The translations under genes were made by a program, and so were the position numbers. The notes below the pieces were generated by a model that saw only the letters and a program-made list of their open reading frames with translations, was not told where the DNA came from and searched no databases. 32,679 bases of DNA from the NCBI RefSeq assembly GCF_030272615.1, contig NW_026729195.1:117501-150179 (forward strand). Direction: 5' to 3'. This DNA comes from Cryptomeria japonica (lineage: Eukaryota; Streptophyta; Pinopsida; Cupressales; Cupressaceae). This document shows positions 1 to 9,300 of this stretch, one piece after another; position 1 is the first letter of the stretch; every line of letters begins with the position of its first letter.

Positions 1-231
1 CACCGATTTCACCTGGGTGCGCGCGCAGCACCTCGGGCGCACCGGGGTGCGCGCACAACGCCCGGGTTGCACCGTGGCCTGTGTGCTCGGGGCGCCTCGG
101 GTGCGCGCTCGGTGTCGCCCCCCGCGCGCGCGGTAGTGCGGGCAGCGCACCCCGGCCCGGCCCGGCCCCGACGAGAACGCAAACGGGCAAAAGGTTTATT
201 CAAATAGCATTGCGACGCCCGGCGAAAAACT

Positions 232-237
232 AAAAAA
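232..237 (-). terminator. Pol III T6 terminator of 5S copy 1
   Basis: On the minus strand, TTTTTT directly follows the 3' GCACCC of 5S. A run of four or more T residues is the standard Pol III termination signal. Confidence 0.9.
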
Positions 238-355
238 GGGTGCAACACCGGGACTTCCCGGGAGGTCACCCATCCCAGTACTACTCCGGCCCAAGCGCGC
301 TTAACTGCGGAGTTCTGATGGGATCCGGTGCACTAACGCTGGTATGATCGCACCC
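238..355 (-). rRNA. 5S ribosomal RNA, copy 1
   Basis: The reverse complement is a complete plant 5S rRNA of about 118 nt before the 3' U residues, starting GGGTGCGATCATACCAGC and ending GTGTTGCACCC. The 5' and 3' ends are complementary (GGGTGC with GCACCC, helix I). The internal Pol III control region is intact: box A AGTTAAGCGCGCTTGGG at about 290-306 and the box C region GTACTGGGATGGGTGACC at about 264-281. A T6 run follows the 3' end. The product is the 5S RNA of the large ribosomal subunit, transcribed by RNA polymerase III with TFIIIA and TFIIIC. The gene points opposite to the Pol I promoters of this window. All five copies are identical by eye, so nothing marks any of them as a pseudogene. 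Confidence 0.98.
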
Positions 356-753
356 GTTATGAGCTTGTCGCAGTGTGTACTTAGCAAACCGCGACCCACG
401 TGCGAATCCACCCCGGCCACCCACCCCCGTCGAGGTGCACACCCTCCCTCGCGAAGTGCGCCCCGTTCGCCAAGTGTGAGCCCTGCCCGGGTGCGCGCAC
501 CTTGCTAGGGCGTCGGGTGTGCACCCGGCCCGGCCTACGTGCGTGCACCTGGACGGGGCGTCGTGTGCGTGCAGTGTCCCGTCTGCAACGCGGTGCCCAC
601 ACACCACCTCGGGCGCAACGACCTGCGCTCACATGTGGGCCGAGTGCACCTTGGTGCATGTTCGGGGCGCCTCGGGTGCACGCTCGATCTTGCCCCGGTG
701 CACCAAGGCGCTCAGTTTGCCCCGGGTGCGCACTTGGTGCAAGGTGGGCACCC
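356..753. other. GC-rich spacer upstream of 5S
   Basis: About 400 bp of GC-rich sequence rich in GTGCAC and GGTGCGCAC words, with no gene. Apart from the -28 element it holds only degenerate copies of the short palindromic words seen across the spacer. Copies occur in all five units (6391-6788, 12427-12824, 18462-18859, 24497-24894). Unit 1 carries a private A at 714 where the others have G. Confidence 0.7.
378..383 (-). promoter_or_regulatory. TATA-like element upstream of 5S (-28 to -23)
   Basis: Minus-strand TAAGTA lies at -28 to -23 from the 5S start, where plant 5S genes carry a TATA-like element. A C at -1 is also present, as is usual in plant 5S genes. Equivalent sites in the other units are 6413-6418, 12449-12454, 18484-18489 and 24519-24524, all identical. 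The match is by position and AT-richness; it is not a perfect TATA box. Confidence 0.55.
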
Positions 754-1125
754 AAAATAGGGATCAAGCACCAAAACACAAGTTTCGGGATGCAAAATGG
801 GACCCAAGGACCACAAATGCGTTCCAAGACCCATGATGGGTCCACGAGAACAAAAATGTGTTCCGAGACTTAATAAACAAATATTGGGTTTTAGGAGAAG
901 AAACATGCTCTGATGCCCAAAACGAGAATCGACCCCGAAAAGGCCACAGGCCAAAAGTGGGATGCGAGACAAAAAAAAATGGGACCCGAGGACCAAAATT
1001 GGGTTCCCAGGTCGAAGACAGGGCAACCGGACAAGAAACGACCTCTAAGGCTCGAAATGAGTCCCGACGACTAAAACTTGACAAGAAGCACCCATCAGGC
1101 ACCCAACTCGACACCCATGGGATGC
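754..1125. repeat. A-rich segment of degenerate ~35 bp repeats
   Basis: An A-rich island in GC-rich DNA. It is built from degenerate repeats of the form GGGACCCAAGGACCACAAAT followed by TGYGTTCC and AGAC. Recognisable copies begin near 800 (GGGACCCAAGGACC), 838 (GGGTCCACGAGAAC) and 982 (GGGACCCGAGGACC). It contains an A9 run and TTAATAAACAAATATTGG. No gene is recognised. Copies lie at 6789-7160, 12825-13196, 18860-19231 and 24895-25266. Confidence 0.7.
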
Positions 1126-1630
1126 CGACCCACCCGGGCTTCCACCTAGCACACCTTGGCACCCACCCACCCTCGCACCCAACCTCGCACCCAACTTAGC
1201 ACCTTTGAACCCACATTGGCACTCACCCTGACCCTGGCACCTTGGAACCCACATTGGCACTCACCTTGACCCTGGCACCCACCTTTGCACTCACCTTGGG
1301 ACCCACCCTGGCTCCCACCTCGGCACCCACCCAGACACCCACCTTGGTTCCTTGGCACCCACCTTGGATCCTTGGCACCCACCCCGACACCCACCTTGGC
1401 ACGCAACTTGGCTACTTGCCACCCACCTTGGCTCCTTGACGCCCACCCCGACAACCACCCCGTGACCTACCCTGGCTAGGGTTGGTGCACACCCACCCTG
1501 GTGCCCACCTTGGCACCCACCCCATGACCCACCTTGGCACGCACCTTAGTACCCACCCCGTTACCCACCCTAGGACCCACCCCGTGACCCACCTTGGCCA
1601 GGGTGGGTGCCTTGGTGCGCACAACTTGCC
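1126..1630. repeat. C-rich array of ~10-12 bp CACCCACCTTGG monomers
   Basis: A degenerate tandem array in which CACCCACCTTGG, CACCCACCCTGG and CACCCACCCCG alternate. C and G are strongly asymmetric between the strands: the plus strand is C-rich. Copies lie at 7161-7665, 13197-13701 and 19232-19736. Unit 5 (from 25267) runs straight into the longer array at 25752-26985. It contains a candidate G-quadruplex block on the minus strand. Confidence 0.85.
1552..1590 (-). other. Candidate G-quadruplex-forming tract
   Basis: Seven C-tracts of three or four bases on the plus strand, separated by 1-5 nt, give minus-strand G-tracts fitting the G3+N1-7 rule (GGGGTGGGTAACGGGGTGGG-like order). It is repeated at 7587-7625, 13623-13661, 19658-19696 and 25693-25731. 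This is a sequence match only; folding is not shown. Confidence 0.6.
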
Positions 1631-1631
1631 T

Positions 1632-1776
1632 GGGCTGCACACCAGGGCGGGCTCAAGATGGCACCCGCGTTCCGTTTTTTTCACTATCTTTCAAAACGGA
1701 AATTTTAAAATCTCGTTTTTTTTTTTTTTTTTGCCTTTTCTGGAAATTAGTGAAGGCAGCGCATCAAAGGTGCGCA
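1632..1776. repeat. AT box 1: inverted repeat plus poly-T
   Basis: First of seven AT-rich boxes per unit. Order: GGGCTCAAGATGGCACCCGC, then CCGTTTT (1672-1678), a 14 nt loop and AAAACGG (1693-1699), a perfect 7 bp inverted repeat. AATTTTAAAATCTCG, a long T run, GCCTTTTCTGGAAATTAGTG and AAGGCAGCGCATCAAAGG follow. The T run is 17 in units 1 and 2 and 16 in units 3 and 4. Other copies are at 7667-7811, 13703-13846 and 19738-19881. Function unknown; the strict conservation suggests a common origin and perhaps a role. Confidence 0.85.
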
Positions 1777-2508
1777 ATGCTGGTGCGAACCCGGGAGCGC
1801 TCCGATGTGTGCTCCAAGGTGCGGCGTGCACGAAGTCCGAGCCCGGCTTGCCCCGGGTGCGCACCTCGCGTGCACCTTCGCCGGGGTGAGCACCTTGGCT
1901 GGGTTGCGCGCCCTGGTGCGCACCAAGGAGCGCTCTGAAGTGTGCTCCAAGGTGCGGCGTGCACGAAGTCGGAGCTCGGTTTGCCCCGGGTGTGCACCTC
2001 GGGTGCGCACCTCGCGTGCACCTTCGCTGCGGTGGGCACCTTGGCTGGGTTGCGCGCCTTGGTGGGCACCATGCAGTGCACGAAGTCGGAGCCCGGTTTG
2101 CCCCGGGCGCGCACCTCCGCCAGGGTGGGCACCTTGGTGCGCACAACTTGCCTGGGCTGCGCACCAGGAAGGGCTCAAGATGGCACCCGCGTTCCGTTTT
2201 TTTCACTATCTTTCAGAACGGAAATTTTAAAATATCGTTTTTTTTTGCCTTTTCTGGAAATTAGTGAAGGCAGCGCATCAAAGGTGCGCAACGCTGGTGC
2301 GAACCTGGGAGCGCTCCGATGTGTGCTCCAAGGTGCGGCGTGCACGAAGTCGGAGCCCGGTTTGCCCCGGGTGCGCCCTGGTGGGCACCATGGTGCGCAC
2401 CAAGGAGCGCTCCGAAGTGTGCTCCAAGGTGCGGCCTGCACGAAGTCGGAGCCCGGTTTGCCCCGGGCGTGCACCGCGGGTGGGCACCTTGGTGCGCATG
2501 CCTTGCCT
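1777..2508. repeat. GC-rich modules between AT boxes 1 and 3
   Basis: The stretches 1777-2153 and 2291-2508, on either side of box 2, are made of one module family. Its words are GGAGCGCTCCGAAGTGTGCT, CCAAGGTGCGGCGTGCACG, AAGTCGGAGCCCGGTTTGCC and GGGTGCGCACC. No gene. Equivalent regions follow at the unit offsets. The private substitutions at 8153, 8432 and 14132 fall here. Confidence 0.75.
2154..2290. repeat. AT box 2
   Basis: Same architecture as box 1, with a shorter T run. The inverted repeat is weakened because the right arm is preceded by CAG (TTTCAGAACGG), and the following sequence reads AAAATATCG rather than AAAATCTCG. Copies are at 8189-8325, 14224-14360 and 20259-20395. Confidence 0.85.
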
Positions 2509-2645
2509 GGGCTGCGCACCAGGGCGGGCTCAAGATGGCACCCGCGTTCCGTTTTTTTCACTATCTTTCAAAACGGAAATTTTAAAATCTCATTTTTTTT
2601 TGCCTTTTCTGGAAATTAGTGAAGGCAGCGCATCAAAGGTGCGCA
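2509..2645. repeat. AT box 3
   Basis: Same architecture as box 1, with the perfect CCGTTTT/AAAACGG arms, AAAATCTCA and a T9 run. Copies are at 8544-8680, 14579-14715 and 20614-20750. Confidence 0.85.
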
Positions 2646-3472
2646 CCTCGCTGCCCACCACGGTGCGCAACGCCGGTGGGCACCCGGGAGTGCTTCGAAG
2701 TGTGCTCCAAGGTGCTGCGTGCACGTTGTCGGAGCCCGGTTTGCCCCGGGTGCGCACCTCGCGTGCACCTTCGTCGGGGTGGGCACCTTGGCTGGGTTTG
2801 CCCCGGCTGCGCTCCGAAGCGGGGTTATTGGAGCGCCGCCTCTTTTTTTGTCGGAGCGTTTGGTGGGGTTTCTCGCATTGGCTCTTCCCAGGCCCGGTTG
2901 CCACCCTGGCGCGCACGAAGTCGGAAGTAGGGTTAATTGCCCGGGTGCGCACCTTTGCCAGGGTGGGCACCTTACCTGGGCTGTGCACCAGGGCGGGCTC
3001 AAGATGGCACCCGCGTTCCGTTTTTTTCACTATCTTTCAAAACGGAAATTTTAAAATCTCCTCTTTTTTTTGCCTTTTCTGGAAATTAGTGAAGGCAGCG
3101 CATCAAAGGTGCGCACCTCGCTGCCCACCTTGGTGTGCTCTGAGGTGCGCACCCGGGAGCGCTACGAAGTGTGCTCCAAGGTGCGGCGTGCACGTTGTCG
3201 GAGCCCGGTTTGCCCCGGGTGCGCACCTCGCCTGCACCTTGGCCGGGGTGGGCACCCTGGCTGGGTTTGCCCAGGGTGCGCTCCGAAGCGGGGTTACTGG
3301 AGCGCCCCCTCTTTTTTTGTCAGAGCGTTTGGTGGGGTTTCTCGCATTGGCTCTTCCCAGGCCCGGTTGTTGGGTGCGCTCCCACCCTGGCGCGCGCGAA
3401 GTTGGAAGTTGGGTTAATTGCCCGGGCGCGCACCTTCGCCAGGGTGGGCACCTTGGTGCGCACACCTTGGCT
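2646..3472. repeat. Duplicated ~480 bp segment with a distinctive T7 core
   Basis: Two related segments, 2646-2977 and 3116-3472, each follow an AT box. Together with the boxes they form a ~480 bp tandem duplication. Each has a core not seen elsewhere: GCTCCGAAGCGGGGTTA, CTCTTTTTTTGTC, GAGCGTTTGGTGGGGTTTCT and CGCATTGGCTCTTCCCAGGC. Each then has GAAGT(C/T)GGAAGT(A/T)GGGTTAATTG. They differ by several substitutions and short indels, so this duplication is older than the 6 kb amplification. No gene is recognised. Confidence 0.75.
2978..3115. repeat. AT box 4
   Basis: Same architecture as box 1, with CTCC before the T run. Copies are at 9013-9150, 15048-15185 and 21083-21220. The unit 4 copy carries a private A to C change at 21095. 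Confidence 0.85.
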
Positions 3473-3609
3473 GGGCTGCGCACCAGGGCGGGCTCAAGAT
3501 GGCACCAGCATTCCCTTTTTCTCAATATCTTTCAAAACGGAAATTTTAAAATCTCGTTTTTTTTTGCCTTTTATGGAAATTAGTGAAGGCATCGCATCAA
3601 AGGTGCGCA
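3473..3609. repeat. AT box 5
   Basis: Diverged copy: GGCACCAGCATTCCCTTTTT replaces the usual start, so the CCGTTTT arm is lost while AAAACGG remains. It has TTATGG for TTCTGG and CATCGC for CAGCGC. Unit 1 has a private A at 3525 and unit 4 a C inside the T run at 21666. Copies are at 9508-9644, 15543-15679 and 21578-21714. Confidence 0.85.
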
Positions 3610-5033
3610 CCTCGCTGCCCACCTTGGTGTGCTCCGAGGTGCCCACCACGGTGCGCTCCGAGGTGCCCACCACGGTGCGCAACGCCGGTGCGAACCCGGG
3701 AGCGCCCCGATGTGTGCTCCAAGGTGCGGCGTGCACGAAGCCGGACCCCGGTTTGCCCCGGGTGCGCACCTCGCGTGCACCTTGGTGCGCACACCTTGGC
3801 TGGGTTGCGCGGCCTGGTGGGCACCATGGTGCGCACCAAGGAGCGCTCCGAAGTGTGCTCCAAGGTGCGGCGTGCACGAAGTCCTAGCCCGGTTTGCCCC
3901 GGGTGCGCACCTTCGCCGCGGTGGGCACCATGGCGTGCACGAAGTCGGAGCCCGGTTTGCCCCGGGTGCGCACCTCGCGTGCACCTTCGCCGGGGTGGGC
4001 ACCTCGGCTGGGTTGCGCGCCCTGGTGCGCACCAAGGAGCGCTCCGAAGTGTGCTCCAAGGTGCGGCGTGCACGAAGTCGGAGCCCGGTTTGCCCCGGGT
4101 GCGCACCTTCGCCGCGGTGGGCACCCTGGTGCGCACCATGGCGTGCACGAAGTCGGAGCCCGGTTTGCCCCGGGTGCGCACCTCGCGTGCACCTTCGGCG
4201 GGGTTGCGCGCCCTGGTGCGCACCAAGGAGCGCTCCGAAGTGTGCTCCAAGGTGCGGCGTGCACGAAGTCGGAGCCCGGTTTGCCCCGGGTGCGCACCTC
4301 GCGTGCACCTTCGGCGGGGTTGCGCGCCCTGGTGGGCACCATGGTGCGCACCAAGGAGCGCTCCGAAGTGTGCTCCAAGGTGCGGCGTGCACGAAGTCGG
4401 AGCCCGGTTTGCCCCGGGTGCGCACCTCGCGTGCACCTTCGCCGCGGTGGGCACCATGGCGTGCACGAAGTCGGAGCCCGGTTTGCCCCGGGTGCGCACC
4501 TCGCGTGCACCTTCGCCGGGGTGGGCACCTCGGCTGGGTTGCGCGCCCTGGTGCGCACCAAGGAGCGCTCCGAAGTGTGCTCCAAGGTGCGGCGTGCACG
4601 AAGTCGGAGCCCGGTTTGCCCCGGGTGCGCACCTCGCGTGCACCTTCGCCGCGGTGGGCACCATGGCGTGCACGAAGTCGGAGCCCGGTTTGCCCCGGGT
4701 GCGCACCCCGCGTGCACCTTCGCCGGGGTGGGCACCTCGGCTGGGTTGCGCGCCCTGGTGCGCACCAAGGAGCGCTCCGAAGTGTGCTCCAAGGTGCGGC
4801 GTGCACGAAGTCGGAGCCCGGTTTGCCCCGGGTGCGCACCTCGCGTGCACCTTCGCCGCGGTGGGCACCTTGGCTGGGTTGGGCACCATTGAGCGCTCCG
4901 AAGTGTGCTCCAAGGTGCGCACCATGGCCCTCCAAGGTGCGCAGCATGGCGTGCACGAAGTCGGAGCCCGGTTTGCCCCGGGTGCGCACCTCGCGTGCAC
5001 CTTCGCCAGGGTGGGCACCTCGGTGCGCACACC
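3610..5033. repeat. GC-rich tandem array with 207 bp periodicity
   Basis: The largest block of the GC-rich module family in the unit. CCAAGGAGCGCTCC recurs at 3836, 4032, 4223, 4351, 4558 and 4765. The last three are spaced exactly 207 bp, and the others are shorter variants (196, 191 and 128 bp). Each module contains GTGCACGAAGTCGGAGCCCG and TTTGCCCCGGGTGCGCACC. Copies lie at the unit offsets (9645-11068, 15680-17103, 21715-23138). The long open frames here are repeat artefacts. Confidence 0.85.
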
Positions 5034-5092
5034 TTCTCAATGTTTTCTTGCCTTTTCTGGAAATTGGTGAAGGCAGCGCATCAAAGGTGCGC
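5034..5092. repeat. AT box 6 (3' half only)
   Basis: Truncated copy that keeps only TTGCCTTTTCTGGAAATTGG and the GAAGGCAGCGCATCAAAGG end. The inverted repeat and long T run are missing. Copies are at 11069-11127, 17104-17162 and 23139-23197. Confidence 0.8.
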
Positions 5093-5680
5093 ACCTCGGT
5101 GTGCTCCGAGGTGCGAACCCGAGAGCGCTCCGAGGTGCCCACGAAGTCGAAAGTCGGGTTAATTGCATTGTTTTCCCCGGGTGCGCTCCGAGGTGCGCAA
5201 CATCGGTGCGCACCAAGGAGGGCTCCGAAGTGTGCTCCAAGGTGCGCACGATTCGGAGCTCGGTTTGCCCGGGGTGCGCACACCTTGGCTGGGTTGCGCA
5301 CCCTTTGTGCGCTCCAAGGTGCGCACGAAGTCGGAGCTCGGTTTGCCCCGGGTGCGCACCTTCGCCAGGGTGCGCACCTTGATGCGCACGCCTTGGCTGG
5401 GTTGCGCACCTTGGTGGGCGCCATGGTGCGCACCTTTCGTGCGCTCCAAGGTGCGCACGAAGTCGGAGCTCGGTTTGCCCCGGGTGCGCACCTTGGTGGG
5501 CGCCATGGTGCACTCCGAGGTGCCCAAGATTGGTGCGCACCAAGGAGCGCTCCGAAGTGCGCTCCAAGGTGCGCAGGTGCGCGCGAAGTCGAAAGTTGGG
5601 TTAATTGTCCGGTTTGCCTCGGGTGCGCACCTTGCGTGCACCTTCGCCAGGGTGGGCGCCTTGGTGCGCACACCTTGGCT
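5093..5680. repeat. GC-rich modules between AT boxes 6 and 7
   Basis: Diverged modules. GTGCGCACGAAGTCGGAGCT recurs, with two copies of AAGTCGAAAGTYGGGTTAATTG (about 5146 and 5588). Several GGTGCGCACCTT words are present, and no gene. Unit 1 has a private T at 5402 where units 2-4 have C; unit 2 has a private A at 11465. Confidence 0.7.
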
Positions 5681-5830
5681 GGGCTGCGCACCCGGGCGCG
5701 CACACCTTGGCACCCGCGTTTCCTTCATTTTAAATTTTTTTTTTTTACAATCTCTCAAGTGGGAAATTCTATAATCTCAACTTTTTTTGCCTTTTCAGGA
5801 AACTTTTGAATGGAGCGCATCATTGGTGCG
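5681..5830. repeat. AT box 7 (diverged)
   Basis: The most divergent box. It has TTTAAA and a T12 run, then ACAATCTCTCAAGTGGGAAA, TTCTATAATCTCAAC, T7, and GCCTTTTCAGGAAACTTTTG before AATGGAGCGCATC. The order of parts matches box 1. Copies are at 11716-11865, 17751-17900 and 23786-23935. Confidence 0.75.
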
Positions 5831-6266
5831 CTCCGAAGTGTGCTCCAAGGTGCGCACCTCTGGTGTGCTCCAAAGCTCTCTCCAGCTGCGTGCACCTGCC
5901 CCGGCCGCGCACCCGGCCCCGCCCAGCTTCGCTCACCTGTCCCGGGCGTCTGGTGCGGAACCTTAGAGTAAGAAACATCACCGTGCACCTTGGCCAACGT
6001 GCGCGACTCGACCGAGCGCGCACTGGCCGAGGTGCACACCGATTTCACCTGGGTGCGCGCGCAGCACCTCGGGCGCACCGGGGTGCGCGCACAACGCCCG
6101 GGTTGCACCGTGGCCTGTGTGCTCGGGGCGCCTCGGGTGCGCGCTCGGTGTCGCCCCCGCGCGCGCGGTAGTGCGGGCAGCGCACCCCGGCCCGGCCCGG
6201 CCCCGACGAGAACGCAAACGGGCAAAAGGTTTATTCAAATAGCATTGCGACGCCCGGCGAAAAACT

Positions 6267-6272
6267 AAAAAA
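6267..6272 (-). terminator. Pol III T6 terminator of 5S copy 2
   Basis: T6 on the minus strand abutting the 5S 3' end. Confidence 0.9.
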
Positions 6273-6390
6273 GGGTGCAACACCGGGACTTCCCGGGAGG
6301 TCACCCATCCCAGTACTACTCCGGCCCAAGCGCGCTTAACTGCGGAGTTCTGATGGGATCCGGTGCACTAACGCTGGTATGATCGCACCC
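6273..6390 (-). rRNA. 5S ribosomal RNA, copy 2
   Basis: Same sequence as copy 1, with intact internal control region, complementary ends and T6 terminator. It lies 6,035 bp from copy 1, in unit 2. Confidence 0.98.
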
Positions 6391-9300
6391 GTTATGAGCT
6401 TGTCGCAGTGTGTACTTAGCAAACCGCGACCCACGTGCGAATCCACCCCGGCCACCCACCCCCGTCGAGGTGCACACCCTCCCTCGCGAAGTGCGCCCCG
6501 TTCGCCAAGTGTGAGCCCTGCCCGGGTGCGCGCACCTTGCTAGGGCGTCGGGTGTGCACCCGGCCCGGCCTACGTGCGTGCACCTGGACGGGGCGTCGTG
6601 TGCGTGCAGTGTCCCGTCTGCAACGCGGTGCCCACACACCACCTCGGGCGCAACGACCTGCGCTCACATGTGGGCCGAGTGCACCTTGGTGCATGTTCGG
6701 GGCGCCTCGGGTGCACGCTCGATCTTGCCCCGGTGCACCAAGGCGCTCGGTTTGCCCCGGGTGCGCACTTGGTGCAAGGTGGGCACCCAAAATAGGGATC
6801 AAGCACCAAAACACAAGTTTCGGGATGCAAAATGGGACCCAAGGACCACAAATGCGTTCCAAGACCCATGATGGGTCCACGAGAACAAAAATGTGTTCCG
6901 AGACTTAATAAACAAATATTGGGTTTTAGGAGAAGAAACATGCTCTGATGCCCAAAACGAGAATCGACCCCGAAAAGGCCACAGGCCAAAAGTGGGATGC
7001 GAGACAAAAAAAAATGGGACCCGAGGACCAAAATTGGGTTCCCAGGTCGAAGACAGGGCAACCGGACAAGAAACGACCTCTAAGGCTCGAAATGAGTCCC
7101 GACGACTAAAACTTGACAAGAAGCACCCATCAGGCACCCAACTCGACACCCATGGGATGCCGACCCACCCGGGCTTCCACCTAGCACACCTTGGCACCCA
7201 CCCACCCTCGCACCCAACCTCGCACCCAACTTAGCACCTTTGAACCCACATTGGCACTCACCCTGACCCTGGCACCTTGGAACCCACATTGGCACTCACC
7301 TTGACCCTGGCACCCACCTTTGCACTCACCTTGGGACCCACCCTGGCTCCCACCTCGGCACCCACCCAGACACCCACCTTGGTTCCTTGGCACCCACCTT
7401 GGATCCTTGGCACCCACCCCGACACCCACCTTGGCACGCAACTTGGCTACTTGCCACCCACCTTGGCTCCTTGACGCCCACCCCGACAACCACCCCGTGA
7501 CCTACCCTGGCTAGGGTTGGTGCACACCCACCCTGGTGCCCACCTTGGCACCCACCCCATGACCCACCTTGGCACGCACCTTAGTACCCACCCCGTTACC
7601 CACCCTAGGACCCACCCCGTGACCCACCTTGGCCAGGGTGGGTGCCTTGGTGCGCACAACTTGCCTGGGCTGCACACCAGGGCGGGCTCAAGATGGCACC
7701 CGCGTTCCGTTTTTTTCACTATCTTTCAAAACGGAAATTTTAAAATCTCGTTTTTTTTTTTTTTTTTGCCTTTTCTGGAAATTAGTGAAGGCAGCGCATC
7801 AAAGGTGCGCAATGCTGGTGCGAACCCGGGAGCGCTCCGATGTGTGCTCCAAGGTGCGGCGTGCACGAAGTCCGAGCCCGGCTTGCCCCGGGTGCGCACC
7901 TCGCGTGCACCTTCGCCGGGGTGAGCACCTTGGCTGGGTTGCGCGCCCTGGTGCGCACCAAGGAGCGCTCTGAAGTGTGCTCCAAGGTGCGGCGTGCACG
8001 AAGTCGGAGCTCGGTTTGCCCCGGGTGTGCACCTCGGGTGCGCACCTCGCGTGCACCTTCGCTGCGGTGGGCACCTTGGCTGGGTTGCGCGCCTTGGTGG
8101 GCACCATGCAGTGCACGAAGTCGGAGCCCGGTTTGCCCCGGGCGCGCACCTCTGCCAGGGTGGGCACCTTGGTGCGCACAACTTGCCTGGGCTGCGCACC
8201 AGGAAGGGCTCAAGATGGCACCCGCGTTCCGTTTTTTTCACTATCTTTCAGAACGGAAATTTTAAAATATCGTTTTTTTTTGCCTTTTCTGGAAATTAGT
8301 GAAGGCAGCGCATCAAAGGTGCGCAACGCTGGTGCGAACCTGGGAGCGCTCCGATGTGTGCTCCAAGGTGCGGCGTGCACGAAGTCGGAGCCCGGTTTGC
8401 CCCGGGTGCGCCCTGGTGGGCACCATGGTGCACACCAAGGAGCGCTCCGAAGTGTGCTCCAAGGTGCGGCCTGCACGAAGTCGGAGCCCGGTTTGCCCCG
8501 GGCGTGCACCGCGGGTGGGCACCTTGGTGCGCATGCCTTGCCTGGGCTGCGCACCAGGGCGGGCTCAAGATGGCACCCGCGTTCCGTTTTTTTCACTATC
8601 TTTCAAAACGGAAATTTTAAAATCTCATTTTTTTTTGCCTTTTCTGGAAATTAGTGAAGGCAGCGCATCAAAGGTGCGCACCTCGCTGCCCACCACGGTG
8701 CGCAACGCCGGTGGGCACCCGGGAGTGCTTCGAAGTGTGCTCCAAGGTGCTGCGTGCACGTTGTCGGAGCCCGGTTTGCCCCGGGTGCGCACCTCGCGTG
8801 CACCTTCGTCGGGGTGGGCACCTTGGCTGGGTTTGCCCCGGCTGCGCTCCGAAGCGGGGTTATTGGAGCGCCGCCTCTTTTTTTGTCGGAGCGTTTGGTG
8901 GGGTTTCTCGCATTGGCTCTTCCCAGGCCCGGTTGCCACCCTGGCGCGCACGAAGTCGGAAGTAGGGTTAATTGCCCGGGTGCGCACCTTTGCCAGGGTG
9001 GGCACCTTACCTGGGCTGTGCACCAGGGCGGGCTCAAGATGGCACCCGCGTTCCGTTTTTTTCACTATCTTTCAAAACGGAAATTTTAAAATCTCCTCTT
9101 TTTTTTGCCTTTTCTGGAAATTAGTGAAGGCAGCGCATCAAAGGTGCGCACCTCGCTGCCCACCTTGGTGTGCTCTGAGGTGCGCACCCGGGAGCGCTAC
9201 GAAGTGTGCTCCAAGGTGCGGCGTGCACGTTGTCGGAGCCCGGTTTGCCCCGGGTGCGCACCTCGCCTGCACCTTGGCCGGGGTGGGCACCCTGGCTGGG

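Larger units (their letters stand above)
1..6036. repeat. 6 kb 5S-bearing higher-order repeat, unit 1
   Basis: First of four full copies; the window edge sets its phase, so position 1 is an arbitrary start within the repeat. In order it holds a GC-rich spacer (1-237), the 5S gene on minus (238-355), a GC-rich spacer (356-753), an A-rich segment (754-1125), a C-rich array (1126-1630) and GC-rich modules broken by seven AT-rich boxes (1632-5830). It ends in a GC-rich stretch (5831-6036) in which I see nothing further. Unit 1 has a 6-C run near 118-123, where unit 2 has five, and a T17 run in its first AT box. The array probably continues to the left, because the window opens inside a unit. Confidence 0.95.

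Noticed and set aside
1-237. 3' end of 25S rRNA at the left edge
   Set aside because: The same sequence recurs at the start of every 6 kb unit with no 25S features; it is spacer.
238-355. tRNA gene or SINE derived from the 5S-like region
   Set aside because: The full 5S sequence with intact ends is present, with no A/B box tRNA promoter layout and no poly-A tail.
1126-1630. Telomere-like or interstitial telomeric repeat
   Set aside because: Monomers are CACCCACCTTGG-like with variable length; no run of the plant telomere unit CCCTAAA is present.
1672-1735. Bacterial-type rho-independent terminator in the AT boxes
   Set aside because: The stem is AT-rich and only 7 bp, a second AT block separates it from the T run, and the window is eukaryotic. 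A stop function remains possible but not of that kind.
3629-5809. 726-codon open frame on plus, and the 707-codon frame on minus over the same region, as protein genes
   Set aside because: They overlap on opposite strands, are made of repeat-encoded low-complexity peptide, show no domain, recur with the DNA repeat, and several run through AT boxes and T runs.
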